48,813 nucleotides of DNA from JAFAVZ01 sp036009105 (GTDB lineage: Bacteria > Acidobacteriota > Thermoanaerobaculia > Gp7-AA8): the NCBI GenBank assembly GCA_036009105.1, contig DASYMJ010000352.1, positions 1 to 48,813 on the forward strand. Reading direction: 5' to 3'. Under the pieces are notes generated by a model that was not told the origin of the DNA, did no database searches, and saw nothing but the letters and a program-made list of their open reading frames with translations. Shown here one piece after another: positions 1-11,905 of the stretch. The translations under genes were made by a program, and so were the position numbers. The stretch's first letter is position 1; the number at the start of each line of letters is the position of its first letter.

Positions 1-2255
1 TGGGAAGGTACTGGCTGAAGACGACCACCTTCAGACCGCTGGTGAGGCACTCGTCGACGAGGCCGGTGAACACGTCCCACTTGCCCGACTCGCCGTCCGG
101 CATGGCCAGCCCGCCGCCCACCGATGCGGGGTGGTTGCACACCTGCTTGAGATAGTTCAGCGCGGCGAAGACGTGGATGTACGGGATGCGCGAGCCGGCG
201 CGGAGCTGCGCCTGCAGCGGCTTGGCGCGCGACTCGATCACCTGGCGATAGAGCGCCTTCTGATGCGCGCTCAGCTCACAGGTGCGCTTGTCGACGATCT
301 TCGGCGGCAGCTCGGTGAGCACCTGCGCTTTCGTCCGGCGCAGGACGAAAGGGCGGACCAGACGCTGCAGCGCGGCGCGGTCGCTGATCGCCGGCGGCAG
401 GTAGCCGGGCACCACGAAGTCGAGCAGCGCCTTCAGCTCCCGCTCGTGGTTCTCCACCGGCGTGCCGGTGAGGCCGATGACGATGCGCCCTTCGATCGCC
501 CGCAGCGCCTGATGCGTCGCCGTCTGCGGGTTCTTGATGGTCTGAATCTCGTCCAGGATGACCAGGTCGAACTTGCGCCCGCGCAGCTGCGCGAAGTCGC
601 TGCGCACCACGCCGTAGCTGGTCAGTATGGTGCGCGTCTCTTCTTTGACGGCGCGTCCTGAGCCGTGATGCACATCGAACCGCACCTCGGGGATGTAGCG
701 CGCCAGTTTCTCCCGCCAGTGATCGAGCACGGAGGTGGGGCAGACGATGAGAATGGAGGGTTTGGTAACGCGCGTGAGCGCCCGAATGAGGGCCATGGCC
801 TGGTGCGTTTTGCCGAGGCCCATGTCGTCGCAGAGGAGGCCGCCCGAAGTTGTTCTGCTGGAGGAGCCACAGCCACTGATAGCCGGTCTGCTGGTAGCCG
901 TAAAGGTCCATGCCGAGGTCGGCGGGGGGCGGGGCGGCGGAGGCGTCGTGGAGGGCGTCGAAGATGTTGAAGGCCTCCTCGCTCGCCACATCCCCTCGGA
1001 AGACGGCGCGGCCGCGGATGGAGCCGCGCACGCGGAGGTACTCGAGCCTGGTGAGCAAGAGGCGGTTCTCCCCGAAGAAGCGCGTGCCATCCAGCCAGGC
1101 GAACTGCCCGTCCATCGGATCGAGCCAGAGGTCGCCCTTCACCAGGACCCGCTGCTTCTTCTTCCGCGCTTCGGCGATCTCGTGCGCGGTCACCTCCTCG
1201 AACGTGATCTCGACGTCGAGCAGGTCGTTCTGCGCCGGGCGGAAGTCGAACGTCACTTCGTTCGCTTCCGTTCTCGCTTCCAGGCCGCGCTCGGCCAGCT
1301 CGTTCCGGTGCTTCTTCACGAACGAGAGGACATCCGCCTCTTCGATGATGGTGGCTCGATCGAAGGGCAGGCCCGTGACGGTCCGCGCCGCGAAGAGCGA
1401 GGTCTGGCCGGCGATCGGATCGGCGAACATCGGCGGCGCGCTGCGGGCGGTGGTGAAGGTAGCGCCGTCGAGGAAGTAGCGGCCGAAGCGCGGCAAGGCG
1501 TCGCGGTCCCGCGTGTCGCGGCCGATGAGCTGCGGGGTGAAGCGCAGCTTGTTGTGCTCGAACGAGATGCGCAGGGTCGGCGTGAGCAGCTCGGGGACCA
1601 CGGAGAAGCCGCTGGCCGCCGCGATGCCCGCATCGACGAGCGACTCGACCGCGCCGCGGGGGACGTCGATCCGCTCCTCATCGATGAGCAGCTCCGCGGC
1701 GCCGTCATCGATGCGCAGGCGCGCGCCGGGCGCGTCGCCATGTTCGAGGAAGCGCGCGCGGCTCCAGCGGAACCAGGGAGAGGACTCCCACAGCAGCCGC
1801 TGCGAGCCGGCCCCGCGCTTGACCAGCTCCTGCTCCTGCCCGGTCAGAGTGTACTTGCGCAGCAGCTCATCGCGATGATCGGAGCCGGCCGCGACGCCGA
1901 GCTGGCGCCCTTCGAGGAACGACTCCCAGCCGATGGCGCGCCAGAAGCTGGCCTCGTAGCGCTCGTTGGCCAGGCGGCCGTCCGCGGTGGAGGCGCTGAT
2001 GAGGACGAAGCCGAGGTGGCGGCAGAGGTCGCCGTCCCGAAGCTGCTCGCTGCAGGTGCAGAACCAGCGCGCGATCTTGGCGGCCTCCACCACCACTACC
2101 GGTGCGAACGTCCGCCGCTCGTTCTCCACCACCATCGCCGTGTACGCGGAGCGGAAAAAGAGCGGCGAGCGGACCACGACTTTCGAGCCGATGGTTTCGA
2201 GCTGGCGGATGGTGGAGGGGCTGAACGCGCGCAGATAGCGGGAGGGGACGGGCAT
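1..2255 (-). CDS. SNF2-family DEAD/DEAH helicase with SWIM zinc finger; frameshifted, C-terminus off window
   Basis: ATP-dependent DNA translocase of the SNF2/HepA type. The N-terminal part has a SWIM zinc finger (C66, C68, C78, H80; CxC-x9-CxH), followed by a long accessory region. The open frame breaks at about plus position 838-846, just before helicase motif I. Removing one base there restores a continuous SNF2 reading frame down to base 1, with motif I GLLCDDMGLGKT, motif II DEIQ (plus 542-553), the motif III region GLTGTPVENH, and a lobe-2 stretch ending VVVFSQYLP at the window edge. The break is either a real lesion that would remove the ATPase or a one-base sequencing error. rtcB lies 25 bp upstream on the same strand, so the two may be co-transcribed. 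Family assignment is firm; substrate unknown. Confidence 0.88.
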
Positions 2256-2267
2256 GGAGGACGGCGG

Positions 2268-2273
2268 AGTATA
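2268..2273 (-). promoter_or_regulatory. Candidate -10 box (TATACT) for the SNF2 gene
   Basis: TATACT lies 12 nt before the ATG at 2255 in the short gap after rtcB. No Shine-Dalgarno sequence is visible and the predicted transcript would have a leader of only about 5 nt. It is one of about ten similarly placed TANNNT boxes in the window. Confidence 0.4.
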
Positions 2274-2280
2274 GCGGCGG

Positions 2281-3504
2281 TCAGCCCTTCACCACCACGA
2301 GCTGGCGCAGCGTGTGCGCCACCTCCACCAGGTCGCTCTGCGCCGCCATCACCGCCTCGATCGACTTGTACGCGGCCGGCGTCTCATCGATCACGTCCTT
2401 GTCCTTGCGGCACTCGATCCCTTCCGTGGCCCGCACGTGGTCCTCGACCGTGAAGCGCCGCTTGGCCTCGGTGCGGGACATGGCCCGGCCGGCGCCGTGG
2501 CTGCAGCTCTCGAAGCTCTCCGGGTTGCCCTTCCCGCGCACGATGAACGACTTGGCCCCCATGCTGCCCGGGATGATGCCCAGCTCGCCCTTGCCCGCCC
2601 GCACGGCCCCCTTGCGCGTGACGAACACCTGCTGGCCGTAGTGCTCCTCCACCGCGACGTAGTTGTGATGGCAGTTCACCACCTCCGCGTCCGCGGCGAA
2701 CGGCGGCAGCAGCTCCGACGAGCGCAGAGCGCGCAGGATAGCCTCCATCATCAGCTCGCGGTTCGCCGTCGCGTACGATTGCGCCCAGTGGACGGCGGCG
2801 ACGTAGTCGTCGAAGTGCTGCGTCCCTTCCGGCAGGTAGGCCAGGTCCTGATCCGGCAGGTTGATGAAGTGCTTGCGCATGTCCTGCTTGGCCAGCTCGA
2901 TGAAGAACTGGCCGATGCGGTTGCCCACCCCGCGCGAGCCGCTGTGCAGCATGAGCCAGACCCGGTCTTCCTCGTCGAGGTCGATCTCGATGAAGTGGTT
3001 GCCGGTGCCGAGTGTGCCGAGGTGGTTGAGGTCGTTGCCTTTGCCGAGGCGGGGGTGCTTGGCCACGAGGGCGCGGTAGGCCGGCTCGAGCCGCGACCAC
3101 ACCTCGTTCTGCCGCGCGGGCGTCGTGCGCCAGGCGCCGCGGTCGTTCCGCCCGCCGTTGTCGGTGCGGCCGTGCGGGACGGCGCGCTCGATGACGGTGC
3201 GCAGCGGATGGAGGTCGTCCGGCAGGTCGCTGGCGGTGAGGGAGGTGCGCGCGGCCATCATGCCGCAGCCGATGTCGACGCCGACCGCGGCGGGGATGAT
3301 GGCCTGCTTCGTCGGGATGACGCTGCCGACCGTGGCCCCTTTGCCGAGGTGCACGTCCGGCATGGCCGCGATCCAGCGGTAGATGAACGGCAGCGAGGCG
3401 ATGTTCATCAGCTGCTGCTTCGCTTCCGCTTCCACCGGCACGCCGCGCGTCCAGGCCTTGATGGGCACGCCATGGGCGGGAGTGAGGACGTCGTAATTGG
3501 GCAT
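2281..3504 (-). CDS. rtcB: RNA-splicing ligase RtcB
   Basis: 3'-phosphate/5'-hydroxyl RNA ligase that uses GTP and Mn2+ and works in RNA repair. The ATG at 3504 gives 407 residues, matching the usual ~408. The longer reading opens at a TTG at 3525 and adds seven unsupported residues. Family landmarks are present: GVDIGCGM (metal-binding D77 and C80), GTGNHFIEI (N169, H170), LHSGSRGVGN (H187), HHNYV, GSMG, and CSHGAGR with H336 as the expected guanylylated histidine. No archease or rtcA gene is nearby. The 5' end and start codon of this gene are copied in a degraded duplicate at 3678-3745. The SNF2 gene follows on the same strand. Confidence 0.95.
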   Translation of the reverse strand: MPNYDVLTPAHGVPIKAWTRGVPVEAEAKQQLMNIASLPFIYRWIAAMPDVHLGKGATVGSVIPTKQAIIPAAVGVDIGCGMMAARTSLTASDLPDDLHPLRTVIERAVPHGRTDNGGRNDRGAWRTTPARQNEVWSRLEPAYRALVAKHPRLGKGNDLNHLGTLGTGNHFIEIDLDEEDRVWLMLHSGSRGVGNRIGQFFIELAKQDMRKHFINLPDQDLAYLPEGTQHFDDYVAAVHWAQSYATANRELMMEAILRALRSSELLPPFAADAEVVNCHHNYVAVEEHYGQQVFVTRKGAVRAGKGELGIIPGSMGAKSFIVRGKGNPESFESCSHGAGRAMSRTEAKRRFTVEDHVRATEGIECRKDKDVIDETPAAYKSIEAVMAAQSDLVEVAHTLRQLVVVKG

Positions 3505-3553
3505 GGCGGGAGGTAAAACGCGCAAGCAGCGCGCGCGATTCTCGGGAGGAGAA

Positions 3554-3620
3554 ATGTAGGACCGGCTCTCAGCCGGCCAATCGTTGCTTTACTGCGGCCG
3601 GCTGAGAGCCGGCCCTACAT
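3554..3620. repeat. GC-rich inverted repeat (GCCGGC hairpin), copy 1
   Basis: A 67-nt near-perfect palindrome with outer ends ATGTAGG and CCTACAT and arms built on CCGGCTCTCAGCCGGCC. One arm mismatch (A at 3561) separates it from copy 2 at 3750. A T-run follows the right arm. The same element recurs at 23724-23793. Confidence 0.9.
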
Positions 3621-3673
3621 TTTTAGATCTCGCCGCTGGCGGAGGGGTAGTCGTCCGACCGCACCAGGATCTC
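3621..3673 (-). pseudogene. Relic of the ftsK 3' end
   Basis: This ~53-bp stretch matches the true ftsK terminus (offset 196 bp) and would encode the same last residues ending SASGEI. The stop is TAA here, versus TGA in the real gene, because of one T/C difference. It has no upstream coding sequence and is left over from the local tandem duplication. Confidence 0.8.
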
Positions 3674-3677
3674 CCGC

Positions 3678-3745
3678 GCGCGTCCAGGCGTTGATGGGCA
3701 CGCCATAGGCGGAGTGAGGACGTCGTAATTGGGCATGGCGGGAGG
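3678..3745 (-). pseudogene. Relic of the rtcB 5' end
   Basis: This copy of rtcB bases 3445-3513 includes the start codon context. It carries substitutions and a 1-bp deletion that breaks the frame after about ten codons, and it is fused directly to the second hairpin. It cannot encode a functional product. Confidence 0.8.
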
Positions 3746-3749
3746 AGAA

Positions 3750-3816
3750 ATGTAGGGCCGGCTCTCAGCCGGCCAATCGTTGCTTTACTGCGGCCGGCTG
3801 AGAGCCGGCCCTACAT
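3750..3816. repeat. GC-rich inverted repeat (GCCGGC hairpin), copy 2; likely ftsK terminator
   Basis: Palindrome with ATGTAGGGCCGGC and its complement as outer arms. Read on the minus strand it starts 2 nt after the ftsK stop codon, so the ftsK transcript would end in a long GC hairpin. It is probably a transcription terminator or mRNA 3'-end stabiliser. Its repeated occurrence suggests it is also a dispersed element. Confidence 0.85.
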
Positions 3817-3818
3817 TT

Positions 3819-6398
<2,580 letters not shown>

Positions 6399-6408
6399 GG
6401 GCCGGCGG

Positions 6409-7145
6409 CTAATGCTGCTTTGCCCCCTCTTCCAGCTTCGTTCCGAACTCCTGGAGCAGCTTCTGACCCTCGGCGATGCGGCCGGCTTTGCGCAGCTGGC
6501 GGAAGATCGCGGCGCTGAACGCGGTGGCTACCGGCGGCGGCGCATTGCGGTAGAACGCGCGCAGTTGTTCATACGCGTCGCTCTCCAGCTTGTCGATCAG
6601 CAGCAGGGCGAGGGTGAAGCTGGCCGGGTAGAGTCTCGCATCGCTTTTCAGCAGGCGCCGCAGATCGGCTTCGGAGCGGTCGGCGAAGAGGCCGGCCGTC
6701 AGCTCGCGCTGCTGGTCCACGTCCGCGAGGTCGAGCCAGCGCCGCGCTCTCTTGGCTGCTTCGTCCACCTCCGCGCTGCGCGCGACGAGATAGTGCCCGA
6801 TGGCGAGGTCCGGCCACTTCGCGGCGAAGGCGCGCAGCTCCTCCAGCCGCCGTTCCGGCGGCAGCGTATCGATCCACATCAGCCGCACTTCCCGGTCGTC
6901 CGGGTCGAGGGCGAGGACCGTCTCGATCTCCCGCTTCACGTTCGGCGGATCGTTCAGGCCCTGGTAGGCGGCGAGGAGGAGGCGGTGGACGGCGTGCTGA
7001 TCGGGATAGCCGAGGCGCAATGCGTCCGCAGCGCGGCAACCGCTTTGGCATGATCGGCCTGTTCGACGAGCTGTTTCCCCGTGCGGAACTGCTCGTCCGC
7101 TGTGGGAGAAGTGATGGCCAGGAAGAGGGCGAGGAGGATGTGCAA
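6409..7145 (-). CDS. Exported TPR-like protein, frameshifted
   Basis: Two overlapping frames belong to one gene. The N-terminal part (from a TTG at 7145) has a signal-peptide-like LLALFLAIT stretch and a helical repeat start, QFRTGKQLVEQADHAKAV. Near plus 7018-7026 the frame must shift by one base to continue as ALRLGYPDQHAVHRLLLAAY and 200 further residues of alpha-helical, TPR-like repeats. Conceptual length is about 244 residues. It lies between a DUF5684 gene and ftsK, all on the minus strand. No specific family recognised; probably a periplasmic protein-interaction scaffold. The shift may be an assembly error. Confidence 0.65.
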
Positions 7146-7188
7146 GGGAGGGGGGGTTGGGCGGGCCGGAGCCCGCCCGGGGATGAGA

Positions 7189-7605
7189 TCAGGCCAGGGC
7201 CGGCGCGCCGGCGCGCGCGTCGCTGAAGCCGAGCAGCGGATAGAAGATGAACGGCAGCAGCCAGAGGCCGATGCCGAAGCCCGCGCTCTTGCCGAAGCGC
7301 GCGGCGACGCCGAGCGAGACGGGGATCAGGACGAGGAAGTTCACGAAGGGGATGAACATCAGGATCAGCCACCAGCCCGGCTTGCCGGCGACTTTGAGCA
7401 GCACCCAGAGGTTGTAGATGGGGATGATGGCGGCCCAGCCGGGCTCGCCGGCCTTGTCGAATACCTTCCACATGCCGATGACGGTGAGACCGAGGATGAT
7501 CAGATAGGCGATCATCACGCCGGTGCCGACGCCGGCCATTGCGGCCTGGGCGGCGGCGTTGGGGTCTTGCTGGAGCAGGAGCAGAACCGGGAACAGTGCG
7601 CTCAT
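7189..7605 (-). CDS. DUF5684-type small integral membrane protein
   Basis: 138 residues with four hydrophobic stretches: GVGTGVMIAYLIILGLTVIG, the WAAIIPIYN region, WWLILMFIPFVNFLVLIPVS and IGLWLLPFIFYPLLGF. The pattern GW.AIIP.YN..vLl.vaGkpgWW is the DUF5684 signature as I know it; members often occur with signal peptidase I, which is not seen here. A good GGAGGA ribosome-binding site lies 5-6 nt before the ATG. It follows the mutase gene by 75 bp, which makes a loose operon. Cellular role unknown. Confidence 0.8.
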   Translation of the reverse strand: MSALFPVLLLLQQDPNAAAQAAMAGVGTGVMIAYLIILGLTVIGMWKVFDKAGEPGWAAIIPIYNLWVLLKVAGKPGWWLILMFIPFVNFLVLIPVSLGVAARFGKSAGFGIGLWLLPFIFYPLLGFSDARAGAPALA

Positions 7606-7680
7606 TCGTTCCTCCTAAAGTGATGCTGCGATTTTGGACGGTTGCCGCTGAGGCTACGCCCCTTCCTCGGAGGAAGCAAA

Positions 7681-9433
<1,753 letters not shown>

Positions 9434-9447
<14 letters not shown>

Positions 9448-9862
9448 CGTGTCGTCTCCATTCCGGCCTGCGCTTGTTCAGGAACGCGGCCAGCCCGGTC
9501 TGCGGCTCGCCCGCGGCGAAGAGCCGGGCGAACTCGGCCCGCTCCAGCGCGTCGCCGCCTTGGTGTCGGATCAGCCCGGCGGCGGATTGCAGGGCCATCT
9601 CGCTGCGCCCGGCCATCCACTCTACCGGATCAACCTCCCGGTCGGCCAGCCCGACGGCCAGCGCCTCGGCGGCGGTAAGCCGCTCCGTTCCGGCGAGATG
9701 CAACCGCCACGCTGCGGGGCCTATTCTCCAGATCGCGGCTCCCCACGCCTCGGCGCTGTCGAGGTGCAGGACGGCGCCGGCGGCCAACATGGCGTAGTCG
9801 GCGCTGAGCCAGGCGACGGCGTCCTTCCCCCGGATCTCGCCGCGGCCGAGGATGATGGTCAT
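9434..9862 (-). CDS. Short enoyl-CoA hydratase/isomerase-like protein, N-terminally truncated
   Basis: 142 residues that align by eye with only the second half of a crotonase (usual length ~260). The diagnostic stretch is IGPAAWRLHLAGTERLTAAEALAVGLADREVD, broken here as RLHLAGTERLTAAEALAVGL plus ADREVD. The first half, with the HxAxP and GG oxyanion-hole elements, is absent. The start codon overlaps the stop of the upstream zinc-ribbon gene (TGATG) and its end overlaps the mutase start by 14 bp, so it is kept in a tight operon despite the truncation. It may be a non-catalytic relic or a subunit; catalytic activity is doubtful. Confidence 0.75.
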
Positions 9863-10170
9863 CACTTGAAGATGTGCATCACTTTGTGGAAGAGACCGCG
9901 CTCCTGATCGAGGAGCTGGTCGAGCTCCCCCTTGTCCAGGACGGTCGTCTCGCAGGCGGGGCAGTGATCGATCTTCACGCCGTGCAGGTCGATCGTCTCC
10001 AGGTCGTGGCCGCACTTGGGGCACTTCATGTAGTGGGCCTGCTTGAGGCTCTCTTTTTCGGCGACGGCCATCGTCGAGGCGCGCTCTTTCGCCCACTGCT
10101 TCCGCCGCTCGAGCTCCTGCCTGGCAAAGTACTCGTCTTCGGCTCGACTGGGCTTGTCGTAGTCGGACAT
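9862..10170 (-). CDS. Small zinc-ribbon (zf-TFIIB type) protein
   Basis: 102 residues with a charged helical N-terminus and a single C-terminal zinc ribbon: C50/C53 in KCPKCGHDLE and C70/C73 in HCPACETTVLDKGELDQLL. The spacing and the WxDxGEL-like tail match the transcription-factor-type zinc-finger family (zf-TFIIB) of bacteria, whose function is mostly unknown. A GGAGGG site lies before the ATG and a TACAAT box 21 nt upstream. It is the first gene of the crotonase-mutase operon. Confidence 0.85.
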   Translation of the reverse strand: MSDYDKPSRAEDEYFARQELERRKQWAKERASTMAVAEKESLKQAHYMKCPKCGHDLETIDLHGVKIDHCPACETTVLDKGELDQLLDQERGLFHKVMHIFK

Positions 10171-10191
10171 CGGTGAACCCTCCGGGTGCGG

Positions 10192-10201
10192 ATTGTAGAG
10201 T
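10192..10201. promoter_or_regulatory. Overlapping divergent -10 boxes
   Basis: TACAAT on the minus strand (10192-10197) faces the zinc-ribbon gene and TAGAGT on the plus strand (10196-10201) faces the antitoxin gene. The two boxes overlap, so polymerase binding in the two directions would be mutually exclusive. The plus box is 12 nt from the antitoxin ATG. Confidence 0.4.
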
Positions 10202-10213
10202 AGGATTTCCACG

Positions 10214-10468
10214 ATGGGACGCCGCCTCACGATCACGCTCGATGACGACGTCGCGGCCCGCCTCGACGCCGCCGCCCGCCGCGCGGGCGCGCCGGTGGAG
10301 GAAGTGGCCTCGGATACGCTGCGGCGGGCACTGCCGGCCGCGGAGGAGCGGGTGGAGGGGAAACCGTACGTATTTCCGCCGTTCACCCCGTTGCAACTGA
10401 AGCCGGGCATCGATATCGACAACATCGAGGAGTTGTTGGATCAGGTCGAGGGCCCGACGCGCAAATGA
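10214..10468 (+). CDS. VapB-like antitoxin (ribbon-helix-helix type)
   Basis: 84 residues beginning RRLTITLDDDVAARLDAAAR, a ribbon-helix-helix strand-helix pattern with a second helix containing VEEVASDTLRRAL. The acidic C-terminal tail (DIDNIEELLDQVEG) is the kind that wraps a PIN toxin. The stop codon overlaps the start of the downstream PIN gene (ATGA), the standard order for a type II toxin-antitoxin pair. The antitoxin probably represses its own promoter (family knowledge). Confidence 0.85.
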   Translation: MGRRLTITLDDDVAARLDAAARRAGAPVEEVASDTLRRALPAAEERVEGKPYVFPPFTPLQLKPGIDIDNIEELLDQVEGPTRK

Positions 10469-10890
10469 AGCTTGTCGACGCGAACCTGCTGATCTACGCG
10501 ACCCTGACTAAGGCTCCCAGGCACGACGCGGCGAAGGCGTGGCTGGCGGCGGCCTTCTCCAGCGAGGAAGAGGTTCGTCTTCCCTGGAGCAGCATCCATG
10601 CATTTTTGCGTCTCACCACGAGCGGCGTCATTTCTGAAGCGGCCATGCCGCTCGAAGAGGCCGTCGCACTGATCAACTCCTGGCTGTCCCGCGCGAATGT
10701 CGCCACGATCGAACCGGGGGAGGACTACTGGCCCATCCTCCGCCGCCTCGTTCTCGACACGCCCGCCCGCGGCAATCTGGTGATGGACGCGCATCTTGCG
10801 GCGCTGGCCATCGAGCACGACGGCACGGTCTACACGACGGACCGCGATTTCCGTAGATTCAAAGGCTTGCGCGTGATCAATCCCCTCTGA
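10465..10890 (+). CDS. VapC-like PIN-domain toxin
   Basis: 141-residue PIN-domain ribonuclease. Acidic active-site positions are visible in VDANLLIYA (D5), NLVMDAHLAALA and YTTDRDFRRF, and the family phrase LPWSSIHAFLRLTT is present. Members cut tRNA or rRNA with Mg2+ when released from the antitoxin. It is translationally coupled to the antitoxin, and its own stop overlaps the ATG of the acyl carrier protein gene (TGATG), so the pair is fused transcriptionally to a lipid-type operon. Confidence 0.88.
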   Translation: MKLVDANLLIYATLTKAPRHDAAKAWLAAAFSSEEEVRLPWSSIHAFLRLTTSGVISEAAMPLEEAVALINSWLSRANVATIEPGEDYWPILRRLVLDTPARGNLVMDAHLAALAIEHDGTVYTTDRDFRRFKGLRVINPL

Positions 10891-11123
10891 TGGCCGACCT
10901 CGAAGCCGCCCTCCACCACATCCTCCGCAAGCGTGGTTACGCCGGCACCCTGGACGCCACGCTGCCGCTGGGGGCGGGCGGGCTGGGGCTCGACTCCATT
11001 GCCATCGTCGAGGTGTTGCTGGCCTGCGAGGAGCAGTTCGGGATCAGCGTCGCGGCGGAGTTGCTCGATGGGCAGCCGCTGACGGTCGGGCGGCTGCTCG
11101 GGCGCATTCGCGGATCGGCGTGA
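10890..11123 (+). CDS. Acyl carrier protein
   Basis: 77 residues with the phosphopantetheine attachment motif GLDSIAIVEVL (S36) and the helical layout of an ACP. It is more divergent than a primary-metabolism AcpP (no DSLD, less acidic), which suggests a dedicated carrier. Its ATG overlaps the toxin stop and its stop overlaps the GTG of the acyltransferase gene, so carrier and transferase are co-translated. Likely role: holding an acyl chain loaded by the AMP-ligase encoded convergently downstream (inference). Confidence 0.88.
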   Translation: MADLEAALHHILRKRGYAGTLDATLPLGAGGLGLDSIAIVEVLLACEEQFGISVAAELLDGQPLTVGRLLGRIRGSA

Positions 11124-11905
11124 GAAAGCTCGACCCGGTTACCACCCTGTTGGCGCGGCTGGCGGTGAGGTGGCCGCGGGCGGCGTTCCGGCTCGCCTCG
11201 GCCATCGGCGGGGCGAGAACTGCGGTGACGGGGAGGTGGCCCTCCAGCCGGGAAGTGGAGAGCCTCGCGGACAGGCTGGCCATGGCCGCGCTGGAGGAGC
11301 GCAATGAGGTGCTCGTCCGCTGCATCCGCCGCGCCGGGCTCGATGTCATACGGCCGCTGGTGAAGGTTCCGCAGGAGCTCCACGGTCCCTGCATCCTCGG
11401 CACCTTCCACGTCGGGGCGCTGCACGCCGTGGGCGCGGCGCTGGAGGCGCTCGGCAAGCCGGTCCTCGGCATCCGGGAAGGCCGCATCTTCACCCCCCGC
11501 CCGCCGCTGGAGCTGATCACGTCGGAGGGGACTGAACAGCAGCGCGCCGCGGTCATGGTGCGGGCGCTCGAATATCTGCGCGCAGGCAATCTCGTCCTCC
11601 TCGCCCTCGACGCCGCCTCGGACGCGGCAATCGAAACGAAATGCCTCGGGAATCGCCTGGCGCTCGCGCGCGGCGCGTTCGCCCTCGCGCGCATCACCGG
11701 CGCGCCGATCGTGCCGCTCGTCATGCGCTGGCGCGGCACCGACGTGCAGGTGATGCTGGGGAAGAGGCTGGAAGGCGAAACGGAGGAGCAGCTGGCGGAT
11801 GCGGCCGCGCAATGGCTGGAGCACTACCTGCGTGAATCGCCCCGCGAGCTCACGCTCGGGCTGCTGCGCGAGCTTCTCTACGCCGAACCGCGCCCCAGGA
11901 GCTGA
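11120..11905 (+). CDS. LpxL/HtrB-like acyltransferase family protein
   Basis: 261 residues. The ILGTFHVGALHAVGAALEAL block matches the HxxxxD/E-type region of lysophospholipid/lipid-A acyltransferases, followed by VLGIREGRIF, a YLRAGNLVLLALDAASDAA segment and GAFALARITGAPIVPLVMRW, all placed as in the LpxL family. There is no clear N-terminal membrane helix. The GTG start is fused to the ACP stop (GTGA). It probably moves an acyl group from the adjacent ACP to an unknown acceptor. The 3' end overlaps the convergent ligase gene by 28 bp. Confidence 0.75.
   Translation: MRKLDPVTTLLARLAVRWPRAAFRLASAIGGARTAVTGRWPSSREVESLADRLAMAALEERNEVLVRCIRRAGLDVIRPLVKVPQELHGPCILGTFHVGALHAVGAALEALGKPVLGIREGRIFTPRPPLELITSEGTEQQRAAVMVRALEYLRAGNLVLLALDAASDAAIETKCLGNRLALARGAFALARITGAPIVPLVMRWRGTDVQVMLGKRLEGETEEQLADAAAQWLEHYLRESPRELTLGLLRELLYAEPRPRS

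Noticed and set aside
735..2453. Long open frame on the plus strand antisense to the SNF2 gene
   Set aside because: It mirrors the real gene, has low-complexity Arg/Ala/Gly composition and no family motif. GC-rich DNA keeps antisense frames open.
7655..7680. Terminator after the mutase-type gene
   Set aside because: The CTTCC...GGAAG stem is only 5 bp and has no T-run; too weak to call.
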